A stretch of DNA of 64,000 nt, from NCBI GenBank assembly GCA_020630595.1, contig JAHDBC010000001.1:138189-202188 (forward strand). The letters run 5' to 3'. The stretch comes from Planktomarina sp. GTDB taxonomy: Bacteria > Pseudomonadota > Alphaproteobacteria > Rhodobacterales > Rhodobacteraceae. Positions 11,481 to 22,696 of this stretch are shown in pieces. Positions within the stretch are counted from its first letter, which is position 1. Each line of letters opens with the position of its first letter. A program made the translations under genes and the position numbers. Under the pieces are notes generated by a model. It was not told the DNA's origin. It saw only the letters and a list, made by a program, of their open reading frames with translations, and ran no database searches.

Positions 11481-12332
11481 CTATCTTTGGCATTGCGCAC
11501 AGTAGAAAGATGACCGTCCTGATTGAACGATTCGGGTGATGGACCCACAGCATCCGTCCGTGCGGCAGGGCCGCCCTTCTTGATCGTAAACCCGGAATGT
11601 GTGTTGAAAATATCCAAGCTCTCCATCGGCTTGGCGGTAATCGCGCAGGGATGATCCCCCGGCTGCGATTGCCTCTTCCAGCACCTGACGAATGACTGGA
11701 ACCATGGCCCGCACACGGGGCGCAGAAATACGCCCCGCTTTGCGTTTTGGGGATATTCCAACACGGTGCAACACTTCGCAGACATAGATATTGCCCAGAC
11801 CTGAAACGATTCTCTGATCCAACAACGCGGATTTGATCGGTGTGTTCCGCCCTTTCAGCCGCGCGACCAAATAATCTTCGTCAAAGGCATTTCCCAATGG
11901 TTCCGGGCCAAGCCCCGCCAACAGTTTGTGCGCTTCAGCCCCCGCTGTGGGCAGCAGATCCATGGCCCCGAACCGGCGCGGATCGTTGAACGTGACCCGC
12001 CCACCGTCGGACATGTGCAAAACCACGTGATCATGTTTTGCGGGCGCCGGATGATCGTAGTGAAAATCACCCAAGGATACGCCCGAAATCAACATCCGCC
12101 CCGACATGCCCAGATGCACCAGCAGCGATTCCCCCGAACCCAGGTCGGCCAGAAGGTATTTCGACCGCCGCCGCAGCCGTTCGACCCGCTGCCCCGTCAG
12201 CCGTGCGGCCATATCAGGCGGGAAAGGCCAGCGCAGATCCGGGCGGTTGATGTCGGCTTGTTCGATCACTTTGCCCTCCATCACGGGGATCAGGCCGCGA
12301 CGGACTGTCTCAACCTCTGGCAATTCGGGCAT
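11481..12332 (-). CDS. mutM: Formamidopyrimidine-DNA glycosylase
   Basis: [14 protein letters not shown] start, [12 protein letters not shown]-terminal zinc finger [28 protein letters not shown]. Confidence 0.97.
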   Translation of the reverse strand: MPELPEVETVRRGLIPVMEGKVIEQADINRPDLRWPFPPDMAARLTGQRVERLRRRSKYLLADLGSGESLLVHLGMSGRMLISGVSLGDFHYDHPAPAKHDHVVLHMSDGGRVTFNDPRRFGAMDLLPTAGAEAHKLLAGLGPEPLGNAFDEDYLVARLKGRNTPIKSALLDQRIVSGLGNIYVCEVLHRVGISPKRKAGRISAPRVRAMVPVIRQVLEEAIAAGGSSLRDYRQADGELGYFQHTFRVYDQEGRPCRTDGCCGSITRIVQSGRSSFYCAQCQR

Positions 12333-12415
12333 TGGTGTCTTCCTTATGGGACATGTGATTGTAACGGGCGCTGGGCGCTCTATAACCACGGTGACTATAT
12401 AAAGGCGCAAGATCG

Positions 12416-13168
12416 ATGGCCAAGGCTGAACAACCCACCACCCATTTCGGCAATGAAACCGTCCCCGAATCCGAAAAGGCGGGGCGGGTGCAAGGGGTGT
12501 TCACGTCAGTTGCGTCGAAATATGACGTGATGAACGATGTAATGTCAGTCGGGATCCATCGCATTTGGAAAGAAGCGATGATGGATTGGCTGGCCCCCCG
12601 TGGCGGTCAACAACTGCTGGATGTCGCCGGGGGAACCGGTGACATTTCCTTCAAATTTCTGGGCCGCGCCGGTCATGGCCACGCGACGGTGTGCGATATC
12701 ACCGAATCCATGCTGGTCGAAGGCCGCAAACGCGCCGAAGCGGAAAGCATGTCTGACAGCCTTGATTGGGTGGTCGGGGATGCCATGGCGTTGCCGTTCC
12801 CGGACAACAGCTTTGACGTCTACACCATCAGCTTCGGCATCCGAAATGTGACCCGCCCGCAAGAGGCGTTGAACGAAGCCTACCGCGTGCTGCGCCCCGG
12901 TGGGCGTTTGATGGTTCTGGAATTCAGCCAGTTGCCCAACCCGATGATGCAAAAAGCGTATGATTTGTATTCGTTCAACGTCATTCCGCAGATGGGCAAA
13001 ATGATCGCCAATGACCGCGACAGCTATCAATATCTGGTCGAATCGATCCGCAAATTCCCGGATCAGGATACGTTTCTGGGCATGGTGAAACAGGCAGGCT
13101 TTCACAACGCCAGCTATCGCAATCTGACAATGGGCGTGGCCGCCCTGCATTCTGGGTGGAAAATCTAG
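12416..13168 (+). CDS. ubiE: Ubiquinone/menaquinone biosynthesis C-methyltransferase UbiE
   Basis: 250 aa; [73 protein letters not shown]. Confidence 0.97.
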   Translation: MAKAEQPTTHFGNETVPESEKAGRVQGVFTSVASKYDVMNDVMSVGIHRIWKEAMMDWLAPRGGQQLLDVAGGTGDISFKFLGRAGHGHATVCDITESMLVEGRKRAEAESMSDSLDWVVGDAMALPFPDNSFDVYTISFGIRNVTRPQEALNEAYRVLRPGGRLMVLEFSQLPNPMMQKAYDLYSFNVIPQMGKMIANDRDSYQYLVESIRKFPDQDTFLGMVKQAGFHNASYRNLTMGVAALHSGWKI

Positions 13169-13169
13169 C

Positions 13170-14705
13170 GTGCGTGGCCCCCACAATATCCTGCGCCTGA
13201 TCCGCACCGGTGCAACGCTGGAACGCACAGGTGCGATGAACCTTGTGCTGGATGCGTTCAACGCGCCGCTGGGGTTGCGCATCGTCGCCAAGGTTTTGGG
13301 CTGGCCCTTTCAATGGCTGGGATACAAAGGGGACCCGTCACAACCCCCTGCCCCCCGTGCGCTTCAGGCGCTGGGTCCGGCATACATCAAATTCGGGCAG
13401 ATCCTGTCGACCCGCCCCGATGTGGTGGGCGACGAACTGGCCATCCAACTGCGTGTGTTGCAGGATAAACTGCCGCCCTTTTCGATGCGTGAAGCCAAAC
13501 GCGAAATTGAAAAGGAGCTGGAACGCCCGGTAGAGGCGATCTTTAGCGAATTTTCCGAACCCGTTGCCGCCGCGTCCCTGGCCCAGGTGCACCGCGCCCG
13601 TCTGCGTGACACCGGCGAAGAAGTTGCGGTCAAAGTCCTGCGCCCCGGCATCGAACGCGCGTTCCGGCGCGATGTGGACGCATTTTATCTGGCTGCGCGG
13701 ATTGTTGAACTGACAGCGCCATTTGCCCGCCGGTTGAAACCCATGGACGTGATCGAACACTTCGAAGGGGTGGTCGAAGGCGAATTGGATTTGCGGCTGG
13801 AAACATCCGCCGCCGCGGAATTTGCAGCAAACACGGCCAACGATCCCGGCTTCAAGCTGCCGGAGGTAAAATGGTTTTTGTCATCCCGCCGCGTCATGAC
13901 GCAGGGATGGGCCGAAGGGATCCCAGCCGGTGATGTGCCGGCCATCGATGCCGCAGGCCATGATCGCAAGGCATTGGGTGAAAGCGTGTTGCGCCTGTTC
14001 CTGTTGCACGCGTTGCGGGATGGCTATTTTCACGGCGATATGCACCACGGCAACATCAAGATCGCCGCAAATGGCGATATCATCGCCTATGATTTCGGGA
14101 TTATGGGGCGGTTGGATGAATATACACGCCGGGTCTATGCGGAAATCCTGTTCGGATTCATTCGCAAAGATTACCGCCGCGTGGCCGAAGTTCACTTCGA
14201 AGCCGGATATGTCCCAGCCGACAAGGATGTCGATGAATTTGCACGTGCCCTGCGGTCCGTGGGCGAACCAATCTTTGGCATGGATGCCAGCCAGATCAGC
14301 ATGGGGCGGCTGCTGAATTACCTGTTCGAAGTGACAGAAACATTCGGCATGGAAACCCGCACGGAACTGATCTTGCTGCAGCGAACCATGGTTGTGGTCG
14401 AAGGCGTGGCGCGCAGCCTGTACCCACAGATCAACATCTGGGAAGTCGCGCAGCCGGTCGTCGAAGATTACATCAAGGAATCGATCGGCCCCAAAGCCTT
14501 GGCCAAAGATCTGGCAAAGACCGTGCGTGTGTTATCACGCTTTGGGCCAAAACTGCCGCAAATGGCCGAAGATCTGTTGATCCGCACTTATAATCCGCCC
14601 AAAGACCCCCCAAAACCGAAAACCCCATGGGGCTTGTTCCTGCTGACCGCGGCGATTGGCGTGGCCGCGGGCATGGGTGGCGCGGTTCTTTTTTCGATCC
14701 TTTAA
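13170..14705 (+). CDS. ubiB: Ubiquinone biosynthesis protein UbiB (ABC1/ADCK family)
   Basis: 511 aa; ALGPAYIKFGQILSTRPDVVGDE, AAASLAQVHRARL, GYFHGDMHHGNIKI, YDFGIMGRLD. Confidence 0.95.
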   Translation: MRGPHNILRLIRTGATLERTGAMNLVLDAFNAPLGLRIVAKVLGWPFQWLGYKGDPSQPPAPRALQALGPAYIKFGQILSTRPDVVGDELAIQLRVLQDKLPPFSMREAKREIEKELERPVEAIFSEFSEPVAAASLAQVHRARLRDTGEEVAVKVLRPGIERAFRRDVDAFYLAARIVELTAPFARRLKPMDVIEHFEGVVEGELDLRLETSAAAEFAANTANDPGFKLPEVKWFLSSRRVMTQGWAEGIPAGDVPAIDAAGHDRKALGESVLRLFLLHALRDGYFHGDMHHGNIKIAANGDIIAYDFGIMGRLDEYTRRVYAEILFGFIRKDYRRVAEVHFEAGYVPADKDVDEFARALRSVGEPIFGMDASQISMGRLLNYLFEVTETFGMETRTELILLQRTMVVVEGVARSLYPQINIWEVAQPVVEDYIKESIGPKALAKDLAKTVRVLSRFGPKLPQMAEDLLIRTYNPPKDPPKPKTPWGLFLLTAAIGVAAGMGGAVLFSIL

Positions 14706-14802
14706 CCCCGCAGCCCCCAAACAAAATTGTGAATGTATCCCATCAGCGTTGATTTATATGGCACGCCCCCGCTAAGCCTTCACCGGGAAGAGGGGACGCA
14801 CC

Positions 14803-16287
14803 ATGACAAACAACCAAGGCGATCAACGCCATCTCACCACACTTGACCGTGATCTGGGCCGGTTTTCCAGCCTGACATCTGCGACGCAGTTCGTGGGTCG
14901 CCCCCTGATCGGGATCGGCATTTCCGGCGCGTTTATCGCGCTGGCGGGGATCGTGGCCATGATCTATTTTGGCCTGTCCAACAACAGTTTCATCGTGATC
15001 GTTGCGGCCTGTTTGGGGGCGTATATGGCCCTGAACATCGGGGCGAATGACGTCGCCAACAATATGGGGCCCGCCGTGGGGGCAAATGCCCTGACCATGG
15101 GTGGCGCGATTGCAATCGCCGTGGTGTTTGAAACCGCTGGTGCCCTGATTGCCGGGGGCGATGTGGTGTCGACAATTGCCAAGGGCATCATTGCGCCCGA
15201 ACGCATGGGCACCGCATCGGTGTTCATCTGGGCGATGACATCGGCTTTGTTGGCCGCCGCGATTTGGGTGAATCTGGCCACATGGGTGGGCGCGCCCGTT
15301 TCCACGACCCATTCGGTTGTGGGTGGTGTTATGGGCGCGGGCATCGCAGCCGCCGGATTTGCCGCAGTCAGCTGGCCCACGATGGGAAAGATCGCCGCCA
15401 GCTGGGTGATCTCACCTGTTTTGGGTGGGGCCATCGCGGCGCTGTTTCTGGCGCTGATCAAATCACGCATCATCTACCGCGACGACAAGATCGCGGCCGC
15501 CAAAACATGGGTGCCCATTTTGGTTGGCATCATGGGTGGCGCATTCGCATCGTATTTGGCCCTGAAGGGGCTGAAAAAGATCATCAAGATTGATCTGCCC
15601 ATGGCGCTGATGATCGGTCTGGCAGTCGGCATTGTGATCTGGGCCATCACGATCCCCCTGATACGCAAACAGGCACAGGGGCTGGAAAACCGAAATAAAT
15701 CGCTGAAAGTTCTGTTCGGCATCCCATTGGTGGTATCTGCCGCCCTTCTTAGCTTTGCGCATGGGGCCAATGATGTGGCGAATGCCGTCGGGCCGTTGGC
15801 GGCCATCGTGCAGGCCACGCAATCGGGTGATTTCCTGCAAGCCGTCACCATTCCCACATGGGTCATGGTGATCGGTGCGTTCGGCATTTCGTTTGGGTTG
15901 TTGTTGTTCGGGCCAAAGCTGATCCGCATGGTGGGCAGCCAGATCACAAAATTGAACCCGATGCGCGCATACTGCGTGGCGCTTTCCGCGGCGATTACCG
16001 TGATCGTGGCAAGTTGGCTGGGCTTGCCCGTCAGTTCGACCCATATCGCAGTCGGTGCGGTCTTTGGTGTTGGGTTTTTCCGCGAATGGGATGCCGAACG
16101 GCGTTTGCGCAAAGCGCGGGTCGCGATGCCACACCGCACGCAATACGGCCCGGAAGAACGGCGGCGGCGGAAATTGGTGCGCCGGTCGCATTTCATGACG
16201 ATCATCGCAGCCTGGATCATCACAGTGCCTGCCGCGGCGATATTGTCTGCGGTGATCTTTTTCGTGATCAACAGCGCGACGGTTTGA
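14803..16287 (+). CDS. PiT family inorganic phosphate transporter
   Basis: 494 aa; duplicated GANDVANNMGPAVGA / GANDVANAVGPLAAI signature. Confidence 0.92.
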   Translation: MTNNQGDQRHLTTLDRDLGRFSSLTSATQFVGRPLIGIGISGAFIALAGIVAMIYFGLSNNSFIVIVAACLGAYMALNIGANDVANNMGPAVGANALTMGGAIAIAVVFETAGALIAGGDVVSTIAKGIIAPERMGTASVFIWAMTSALLAAAIWVNLATWVGAPVSTTHSVVGGVMGAGIAAAGFAAVSWPTMGKIAASWVISPVLGGAIAALFLALIKSRIIYRDDKIAAAKTWVPILVGIMGGAFASYLALKGLKKIIKIDLPMALMIGLAVGIVIWAITIPLIRKQAQGLENRNKSLKVLFGIPLVVSAALLSFAHGANDVANAVGPLAAIVQATQSGDFLQAVTIPTWVMVIGAFGISFGLLLFGPKLIRMVGSQITKLNPMRAYCVALSAAITVIVASWLGLPVSSTHIAVGAVFGVGFFREWDAERRLRKARVAMPHRTQYGPEERRRRKLVRRSHFMTIIAAWIITVPAAAILSAVIFFVINSATV

Positions 16288-16304
16288 TCGAATGATACGA
16301 AAAG

Positions 16305-16339
16305 CAAAGGCCCAGCACACAGCGGTGTCTGGGCCTTTG
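16305..16339. terminator. Hairpin terminator between the phosphate transporter and tRNA-Thr
   Basis: caaaggcccag (16305-16315) / ctgggcctttg (16329-16339), then ttttat. Confidence 0.75.
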
Positions 16340-16353
16340 GTTTTATGCGCTTC

Positions 16354-16429
16354 TGGTGCCGCTGAAGGGACTCGAACCCCCGACCCCATCATTACGAATG
16401 ACGTGCTCTACCAGCTGAGCTACAGCGGC
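16354..16429 (-). tRNA. tRNA-Thr (anticodon CGT), CCA encoded
   Basis: Minus strand gccgctgtagctcagctggtagagcacgtcattcgtaatgatggggtcgggggttcgagtcccttcagcggcacca folds as a cloverleaf; loop TTCGTAA. Confidence 0.95.
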
Positions 16430-16473
16430 CCGCCCCAGTGTTTATCAGGTGATCTTCCGGGGGTGTAGGGGAT

Positions 16474-17946
16474 TTAAGTCTTCCCCTCCGAATTTTCTGC
16501 AGGATCAGATTGATTTTCGATCACCACGACATCTTCGACAACCGAAACCGCGCCGTCGTCTGCCAATGCGACGGCCTGCGATGCGCCCGTGATCATCGGC
16601 AACGTTGCGATTGACAGCGACGTGGACTGTGATGGGCGTTTCCATGAAATGCTGTCAAACGTATCGCAGTTCAGGCAAACGGGTTCCCAATCCTTGTGCG
16701 CTTCGCCACAGGCGTCGCAAATCCATTCCGGATCCCGCTGCGCGGCAAGGGCGCGGGTCAACAAACCACGCACGGTGTCATCATCGCCGCCCTGACCCCG
16801 TTCAATCGCGGCCATGATTGTCAATGACCGCATGGTCGGATCTTCTTCGACCAGATTGCCCAGCGCGGATGCCGCCGCGGCATAATCTTCGTTGGCGATA
16901 TGGCTTTCGGCCAGCACCATTTTGCTTTCCGGGTGCGCCGCGTTTGTCTTGGCCAGTTTCTGGAAACGCTTCACACGATCCGCAGCTGTTTCATCAGGCG
17001 CAATCGCTGCGTAAGCTGCCGCCAGATCGGGATGCGGCACGGTGGACCACGCCGCCTTGATCACCCGTTCCGCCAGTTTTGGCTGGCCTTTTTCCATGTG
17101 GGCCCGTGCCGCCAAAACAACGCCCGGTACCAGATCCGGTGACAGGCGATTGGCTTCGACGGCCAATTCCTGTGCATCGTCCATTTTCCCGGCTTCACGC
17201 AGCTTTCGCGCCTCTGACAGCGCCATGATGCCATCGCGGCGGCGGTGCACATCGCGGGGCAACGACCCATAACGCAGCTTGGACGCCAGCGTTTTGCGCG
17301 CGCCGGTCCAATCTTCATCACCGGTTTGCAGTTTCAAAAGCGTATCTTGCGTTTCTTCATGCTTGGGTTCGATTTCGTTCGCCTTTTCCGCAAGTTTAAG
17401 TGCGGTTTCGGTGTCACCGGTTTCAAGCTTTTGCTGCAGCAAGCCGCGCACCCCGACAAACCGGGTTCGGTCATGGTTCAGCAATTCCTTGTACGTTTGT
17501 TCCGCAACCCGGCTGTCACCCGCCTGTTCGGCTGCCTGCGCGATGACAAGGTTCGTCACATCGGGCTTGTTCAGCAAACGGTCCGCCTTTTTGGCCTTGG
17601 CCATGGCGGTTTTGCCATCCCCGCTGGCCAGCGCGACCAATCCATCCGACAGCGCATCAATCCCGCGGCGTTCGCGGCTGCGATCAAAATAGCGCGAAAA
17701 TGCGGTTTCATCACCATTGATGAACTTCAACAGCGCGATGATCAGGCTGAAGACCTTTAGGAAAAGCCAGACCGCCAAGATCAGCAAGATCAAGGCCAGC
17801 GTTGCCTGCAGAACGGTCAACGTCACTTCTACCCCGGCAACGGCCACGGTGATGCCGCCGCTGGTTTCCATCAATTGCCCAAAACCAAACGCAAGCGCGG
17901 CAACCATTGCCACAAAAATCAGAACCTTTGTCAAAGACCACAACAT
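16474..17946 (-). CDS. hemY: HemY N-terminal domain-containing TPR membrane protein
   Basis: MLWSLTKVLIFVAMVAALAFGFGQLMETSGGITV..., C-terminal WICDACGEAHKDWEPVCLNCDTFDSISWKRP. Confidence 0.88.
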   Translation of the reverse strand: MLWSLTKVLIFVAMVAALAFGFGQLMETSGGITVAVAGVEVTLTVLQATLALILLILAVWLFLKVFSLIIALLKFINGDETAFSRYFDRSRERRGIDALSDGLVALASGDGKTAMAKAKKADRLLNKPDVTNLVIAQAAEQAGDSRVAEQTYKELLNHDRTRFVGVRGLLQQKLETGDTETALKLAEKANEIEPKHEETQDTLLKLQTGDEDWTGARKTLASKLRYGSLPRDVHRRRDGIMALSEARKLREAGKMDDAQELAVEANRLSPDLVPGVVLAARAHMEKGQPKLAERVIKAAWSTVPHPDLAAAYAAIAPDETAADRVKRFQKLAKTNAAHPESKMVLAESHIANEDYAAAASALGNLVEEDPTMRSLTIMAAIERGQGGDDDTVRGLLTRALAAQRDPEWICDACGEAHKDWEPVCLNCDTFDSISWKRPSQSTSLSIATLPMITGASQAVALADDGAVSVVEDVVVIENQSDPAENSEGKT

Positions 17947-17956
17947 GGCAATATCC

Positions 17957-19216
17957 TTAATTTTGGGACAGTTGTGCGGCCATGTCAGCGGCGGCACGTT
18001 GCGCATCGGCGCGTGTGTTGGCTTGGTTGACCCATGGGGCCAAGATGTCTTTTGCGGATGAGGGCAAGGCGGCTATTTCTTCCAGCGCATCTGAAATGGC
18101 GCCTGTTTTTACCGCTGCTTCTGCGCGCGACAAAACGGCATCCGGGCCAGATCCTTCCTGCGGCGACAAAGACCGCACGTTCAGTTGCGACCGGAAAAAC
18201 GCACCCAATCCAGATTCACCTTCTTCGCGTGGGGCATCCACACGCGCGGCGGCCAGCGCTGCACGGGCCAGATCCGGGAATTGTTCCTGAAGCGCCGCTT
18301 GGGTCGGCACACCATCAGTTGCGTTTTCGGTCAGAATGTCCGGCACAGCGATGTCGGAATTTTCCTGCAAAACGGCAAGGGTGTCTGCATAGCCACCCCC
18401 CGACGCAAGGGCGGCCGCAATGGAATTCAGCGCCGATTGCGCGGCGCCCAAACGGGCGGCGTCCACGGCACTTTGTTCCAATGCTGCTGCCTGTTCCTTG
18501 GCAGTGGTGATTTCGGCGCGGGCGGCATCTGCGACATTGGTCACATCGTCCAACTGCGCGGCCACGCTGTCGCGCAGGGCCTGAAGCTCCGCGTTATAGG
18601 CGGCGATCGCCTCTGGTGCGACAACTTCGGTCAATGGGCGCTTTTCCAAAACGGTGATGCGGTCGTTGATTTGGGTCGCGCTGGCTTCAAGCGTGGCGAT
18701 TTGATCCGATATATCGGTCAGGCGTGTCGATAGATCAGCCACATCTGATGACAAATCCGGTACAGCCGGGGTTGCCGCCAGTGCAGACACATCGGCAGAC
18801 AAGGCGGCAACGTCAGACTGCAATTCCGATTGCGCGGATTCCACGGACGCCAATGGGTCAGGGGCATCGCCATTCAGGTATTCGGGCAAATATGTTGCCG
18901 CGCCATACCCGATGCCCCCGGCCACCAAACCGCCCAACACCATGGGGACAAAGCCACCCTTGCGCTGCACAACAACCGGTTCGGGCGCAGGTGCCATCGG
19001 TGTTTGCGCATCCTGCACTTCTTCCGCAGCGTCGCCGGACGCTGATGGGTCATCATCGGCAGGCGTGTCTTCCGCGACGATATCGCCATCGGCCACGGGT
19101 AGTTCTTCGGCAGAACCCTTTTCAGCGTCAGGGGCTGACGTTTCTTCGATAACGACTGCGTCTTCGACGGGTGTGTCTTTTGCGTCCGGTTCGACGGATG
19201 TCTTTTTCTTCGCCAC
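17957..19216 (-). CDS. Mitofilin-like membrane protein (COG4223 type)
   Basis: 419 aa; acidic N-terminus, single TM, coiled coil; lies between hemD and hemY. Confidence 0.75.
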   Translation of the reverse strand: MAKKKTSVEPDAKDTPVEDAVVIEETSAPDAEKGSAEELPVADGDIVAEDTPADDDPSASGDAAEEVQDAQTPMAPAPEPVVVQRKGGFVPMVLGGLVAGGIGYGAATYLPEYLNGDAPDPLASVESAQSELQSDVAALSADVSALAATPAVPDLSSDVADLSTRLTDISDQIATLEASATQINDRITVLEKRPLTEVVAPEAIAAYNAELQALRDSVAAQLDDVTNVADAARAEITTAKEQAAALEQSAVDAARLGAAQSALNSIAAALASGGGYADTLAVLQENSDIAVPDILTENATDGVPTQAALQEQFPDLARAALAAARVDAPREEGESGLGAFFRSQLNVRSLSPQEGSGPDAVLSRAEAAVKTGAISDALEEIAALPSSAKDILAPWVNQANTRADAQRAAADMAAQLSQN

Positions 19217-19288
19217 GTAACGTGTACCTTCCGATATGCGGTGCGGACCATATCATCCGCAGAAAACTATAACTGCCGGGTCAGATGC

Positions 19289-19969
19289 TCAACCCCGGTG
19301 CGATTCTTCCAGTGTTGCGACCATCATGTCGTGTGACGTTGGGCTGTCCGCAACCCGAATCCGTGAAAACCCCGCGTCGCGGCAGATGTTGGCAACGGAA
19401 TTGCTGATGCAAACAGCATGATGATTTCGTGTGACTGTCATTTGATCGATCAATAGCTGTGCGGACCGGGGCGAAAAAAGGGGAAGAACCACGGGCGTTC
19501 CCCGCTGCAATACAGCCACCGCATCCGGTGAAAGGTCTTGTTCGATCTGATCGTATACAATGCAGTCTGCCACATCGGTCCCTTTTGCTGCCAACACCCC
19601 AACCAAATCACCGGTCGTATGGTTCCCCCGCACATGCAGATACCGCACGCCCGGCATTGCGACGAAATCAGCCATCAGGTCCGACACGGTCGCGCCACCG
19701 AACCGGGCCTGAAATCCACGATCCAACGTGCGCCGCGTCGTCGCTTGCCCTACGCAAATAGCGCGGCGCCCATGCGGTTCAAAATCTTGGGGCAGGGATT
19801 TGATCGCTTGCGATGATGTGACCAGCGCCACATCGAAATCGGGGATTTGAACGTCCCGCGGTTTGACAGCAATCACGGGGCTGATCACCACATCCACCTG
19901 CGCCCCCAGCTGGGTTTTGAACGCAATGGACTGCGCCTGCGGGCGGGTGATCAAGATTGGGTGCGCCAT
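19289..19969 (-). CDS. hemD: Uroporphyrinogen-III synthase
   Basis: 226 aa; [17 protein letters not shown]..., [14 protein letters not shown]; next to hemY. Confidence 0.85.
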   Translation of the reverse strand: MAHPILITRPQAQSIAFKTQLGAQVDVVISPVIAVKPRDVQIPDFDVALVTSSQAIKSLPQDFEPHGRRAICVGQATTRRTLDRGFQARFGGATVSDLMADFVAMPGVRYLHVRGNHTTGDLVGVLAAKGTDVADCIVYDQIEQDLSPDAVAVLQRGTPVVLPLFSPRSAQLLIDQMTVTRNHHAVCISNSVANICRDAGFSRIRVADSPTSHDMMVATLEESHRG

Positions 19970-20037
19970 TGGTCCCGGGATTGAGCGTTCGGATATCAGA
20001 TGCTAGGCCCCTGCCAACCAAGATGCAATGGACCCCC

Positions 20038-21132
20038 ATGCCAACACCCCTTTCCATATTGGGTATCGAAAGCAGCTGCGACGATTCCGCCGCCGCAGTC
20101 GTGCGGTTTAGTGGGTCATCTGCCGCCATGTTGTCAAACGTCGTACACGGGCAGTCAAAACTGCACGCGGATTTCGGTGGTGTGGTCCCTGAAATTGCCG
20201 CCCGCGCCCATGCAGAGGTTTTGGACCACTGCATTCTTCAGGCCATCAAAGAAGCGCAAACGGATTTAGCCTCTATCGATGCCATCGCCGTCACGGCTGG
20301 GCCGGGTTTGATCGGTGGTGTGATGTCGGGTGTGATGATGGCAAAGGGATTGGCGGTCGGTCTGGGCAAGCCCCTGATCGGGGTGAACCATCTGGCCGGT
20401 CACGCGCTGACGCCCAAATTGACCGATGATCTGGCATTTCCGTATCTGATGCTGCTGGTATCGGGCGGGCACTGCCAGTTTCTGGTTGTGCATGGCGCAG
20501 ATCAATTTGAACGGCTGGGCGGCACAATTGATGATGCCCCGGGCGAAGCATTTGACAAAACCGCCCGCATTCTTGGCCTGCCACAACCGGGCGGGCCTTC
20601 GGTGGAAGCCATGGCCAAGGATGGCGACGCAAAACGATTTCGGTTGCCGCGCCCGCTGTTGGATCGGGCGGGGATGGATATGTCCTTTTCCGGGTTAAAG
20701 ACCGCCGTTTTGCGCACGCGCGATCAAATTGCCCTGCCGGGGGGCGATTTGCGGCAGGGCGATGTGGCAGATCTGTGTGCTGGCTTTCAGGCCGCGGTCA
20801 CCGATGTTTTGGCGGAAAAGACCCGCCGGGCCCTACAGGTTTATCTGGACCTTGCACCGGCCACACCGGCCCTTGCGGTCGCGGGTGGTGTGGCCGCAAA
20901 TGGGGCAATCCGCGCCGCATTGTCATCATTGGCCGCAGACCATGGCGTTGCATTCACTGCACCCCCGCTGGCCCTGTGCACAGACAACGCAGCCATGATT
21001 GCCTATGCTGGCGGGCTTTTGTTTCAAGCGGGGCATCAGGACGACATGACATTGCAAGCGCGTCCGCGCTGGCCGCTGGACACATCGCAAGCCGCCATGC
21101 TGGGATCAGGGAAAAAGGGGCCAAAGGCCTGA
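20038..21132 (+). CDS. tsaD: tRNA N6-adenosine threonylcarbamoyltransferase TsaD
   Basis: [22 protein letters not shown]..., [19 protein letters not shown]. Confidence 0.97.
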   Translation: MPTPLSILGIESSCDDSAAAVVRFSGSSAAMLSNVVHGQSKLHADFGGVVPEIAARAHAEVLDHCILQAIKEAQTDLASIDAIAVTAGPGLIGGVMSGVMMAKGLAVGLGKPLIGVNHLAGHALTPKLTDDLAFPYLMLLVSGGHCQFLVVHGADQFERLGGTIDDAPGEAFDKTARILGLPQPGGPSVEAMAKDGDAKRFRLPRPLLDRAGMDMSFSGLKTAVLRTRDQIALPGGDLRQGDVADLCAGFQAAVTDVLAEKTRRALQVYLDLAPATPALAVAGGVAANGAIRAALSSLAADHGVAFTAPPLALCTDNAAMIAYAGGLLFQAGHQDDMTLQARPRWPLDTSQAAMLGSGKKGPKA

Positions 21133-21147
21133 ACGAAAGGAACAACA

Positions 21148-21420
21148 ATGCTGTATGCTGTCGTGACGAAAGACAAACCGGGACATTTGCAAGTGCGTCT
21201 GGACACGCGCCCCGATCATCTGGAATTTCTGAAATCCAGCCCGGAATTGCGCATGGCCGGTCCGTTCTTGAATGCAGATGACGAAATGTGCGGGTCGTTG
21301 TTGGTGATTGAAACCGACACCCTGAAACAGGCCGAAGCCTGGGCCGCGAATGATCCCTATGCCAAGGCGGGTCTGTTTGAATCCGTGACGGTGCAGGCTT
21401 GGAAAAAGGTCATCGGGTGA
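21148..21420 (+). CDS. YciI family protein
   Basis: 90 aa; MLYAVVTKDKPGHLQVRLDTRPDHLEFL...AWAANDPYAKAGLF. Confidence 0.9.
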   Translation: MLYAVVTKDKPGHLQVRLDTRPDHLEFLKSSPELRMAGPFLNADDEMCGSLLVIETDTLKQAEAWAANDPYAKAGLFESVTVQAWKKVIG

Positions 21421-21845
21421 TGGCCTATTGGCTGTTCAAATCCGAACCATCCACATGGTCATGGGATCAGCAGGTCGCCCGGGGGGACACCGGCGAAGAA
21501 TGGGATGGCGTGCGCAACTATCAGGCGCGGAATTTCATGCGGCAGATGGCCGTAGGTGATCTGGGCTTTTTCTACCATTCACAGAAAGAAAAGGCGGTGG
21601 TGGGGATTGTTCAGGTGATCGCACAAGCGCACCCGGACAGCACAACCGATGATGATCGTTGGGACTGTGTGGATATCAAGGCCATCGCCCCAATGGTGCA
21701 GCCCGTCACATTGGAAATGGTGAAATCAGACCCTAACCTTGCCCAAATGGCGCTGGTGAAATCATCGCGGCTGTCGGTTCAGCCCGTCACTGATAGTGAA
21801 TGGGCACGGGTTTTGGAATTGGGGCAGACGCCAGACCCCGGTTGA
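21420..21845 (+). CDS. EVE domain-containing protein
   Basis: MAYWLFKSEPSTWSWDQQVA...WDGVRNYQARNFMR...GDLGFFYHS; start overlaps previous stop (TGATG). Confidence 0.93.
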   Translation: MAYWLFKSEPSTWSWDQQVARGDTGEEWDGVRNYQARNFMRQMAVGDLGFFYHSQKEKAVVGIVQVIAQAHPDSTTDDDRWDCVDIKAIAPMVQPVTLEMVKSDPNLAQMALVKSSRLSVQPVTDSEWARVLELGQTPDPG

Positions 21846-21905
21846 TTTTGTCGCACCCCCGGCGCAAGGTTTCATCACAAAACCAAAAACAACCGGGAGG
21901 GACCG

Positions 21906-22301
21906 ATGGAATTTTTGAATGTGATTGTGGCGGCGCTGGGGTCGTTCGCCTTTGGCGCGGTGTGGTACATGGCACTGGCCAAACCATGGATGGCCGCATC
22001 AGGCGTGGCGGTTGGCCCGGATGGAAATCCAGCCAACAGTTCAGACCCAAAACCCTATATCATGAGCGCGGTCAGCGCGTTGCTGGTGGCGGGCATGATG
22101 CGCCACGTGTTTGCCACGGCCCCAGTCGACAGCATCTTTGACGGGGCGTTGAACGGGTTCGGCATTGGCCTGTTTTTCATCAGCCCGTGGATCATGATGA
22201 ACAACGGCTTTGCGGGCCGTCCGTTCAAGCTGACACTGATTGATGGTGGGTATGCGACCATCGGCTGCACGATCATCGGCGCAATCCTGATGGCGTTCTA
22301 A
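21906..22301 (+). CDS. DUF1761 domain-containing membrane protein
   Basis: 131 aa; AFGAVWYMALAKPWMAASG; 4 TM segments. Confidence 0.8.
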   Translation: MEFLNVIVAALGSFAFGAVWYMALAKPWMAASGVAVGPDGNPANSSDPKPYIMSAVSALLVAGMMRHVFATAPVDSIFDGALNGFGIGLFFISPWIMMNNGFAGRPFKLTLIDGGYATIGCTIIGAILMAF

Positions 22302-22310
22302 AACGACAAA

Positions 22311-22333
22311 GGCCCGGGTCAATTGCCCGGGCC
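22311..22333. terminator. Hairpin between convergent DUF1761 and DUF2853 genes
   Basis: ggcccggg-tcaattg-cccgggcc. Confidence 0.6.
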
Positions 22334-22354
22334 CCAATTCAGTTGGCAACAGAT

Positions 22355-22696
22355 TTAACCGTAAACGGATTCTTTGCCGAAATGCTTGGTCAGCATGTAA
22401 TACACGACCGCACGGTATTTGTTGCGTTCGGATTTGCCGTAGACTTCGATGACCTTGTTGATGCCGTCCATCAATTCCGGACCATCCGCCAGACCCAGCT
22501 TTTTCATCAAGAAGTTCTTTTTGACGGTTTCCAGTTCGCTGGGCTGCGACCCGGCCACTGTTGACGCATCCGCATTGTAAATGGCTGGTCCGCACCCGAT
22601 GGTCACCTTTGTCAAAAGGTCCATGTCAGGGGACATGCCGCATTTATTTTTCAGATCATCCGCATACTGCGCAATCAAATCGTCCCGTTTACCCAT
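22355..22696 (-). CDS. DUF2853 family protein
   Basis: 113 aa; MGKRDDLIAQYADDLKNKCG...YRAVVYYMLTKHFGKESVYG; the longer track ORF extends into antisense of the LysM gene and is rejected. Confidence 0.82.
   Translation of the reverse strand: MGKRDDLIAQYADDLKNKCGMSPDMDLLTKVTIGCGPAIYNADASTVAGSQPSELETVKKNFLMKKLGLADGPELMDGINKVIEVYGKSERNKYRAVVYYMLTKHFGKESVYG

Noticed and set aside
12545-13313. Antisense ORFs opposite ubiE (248 aa) and 4731..5522 opposite the desaturase (263 aa)
   Set aside because: Low-complexity shadow translations with no family signature
15463-16392. Antisense ORFs (309 and 277 aa) opposite the PiT transporter and overlapping the tRNA
   Set aside because: Antisense shadow of a clear membrane transporter; runs through tRNA-Thr
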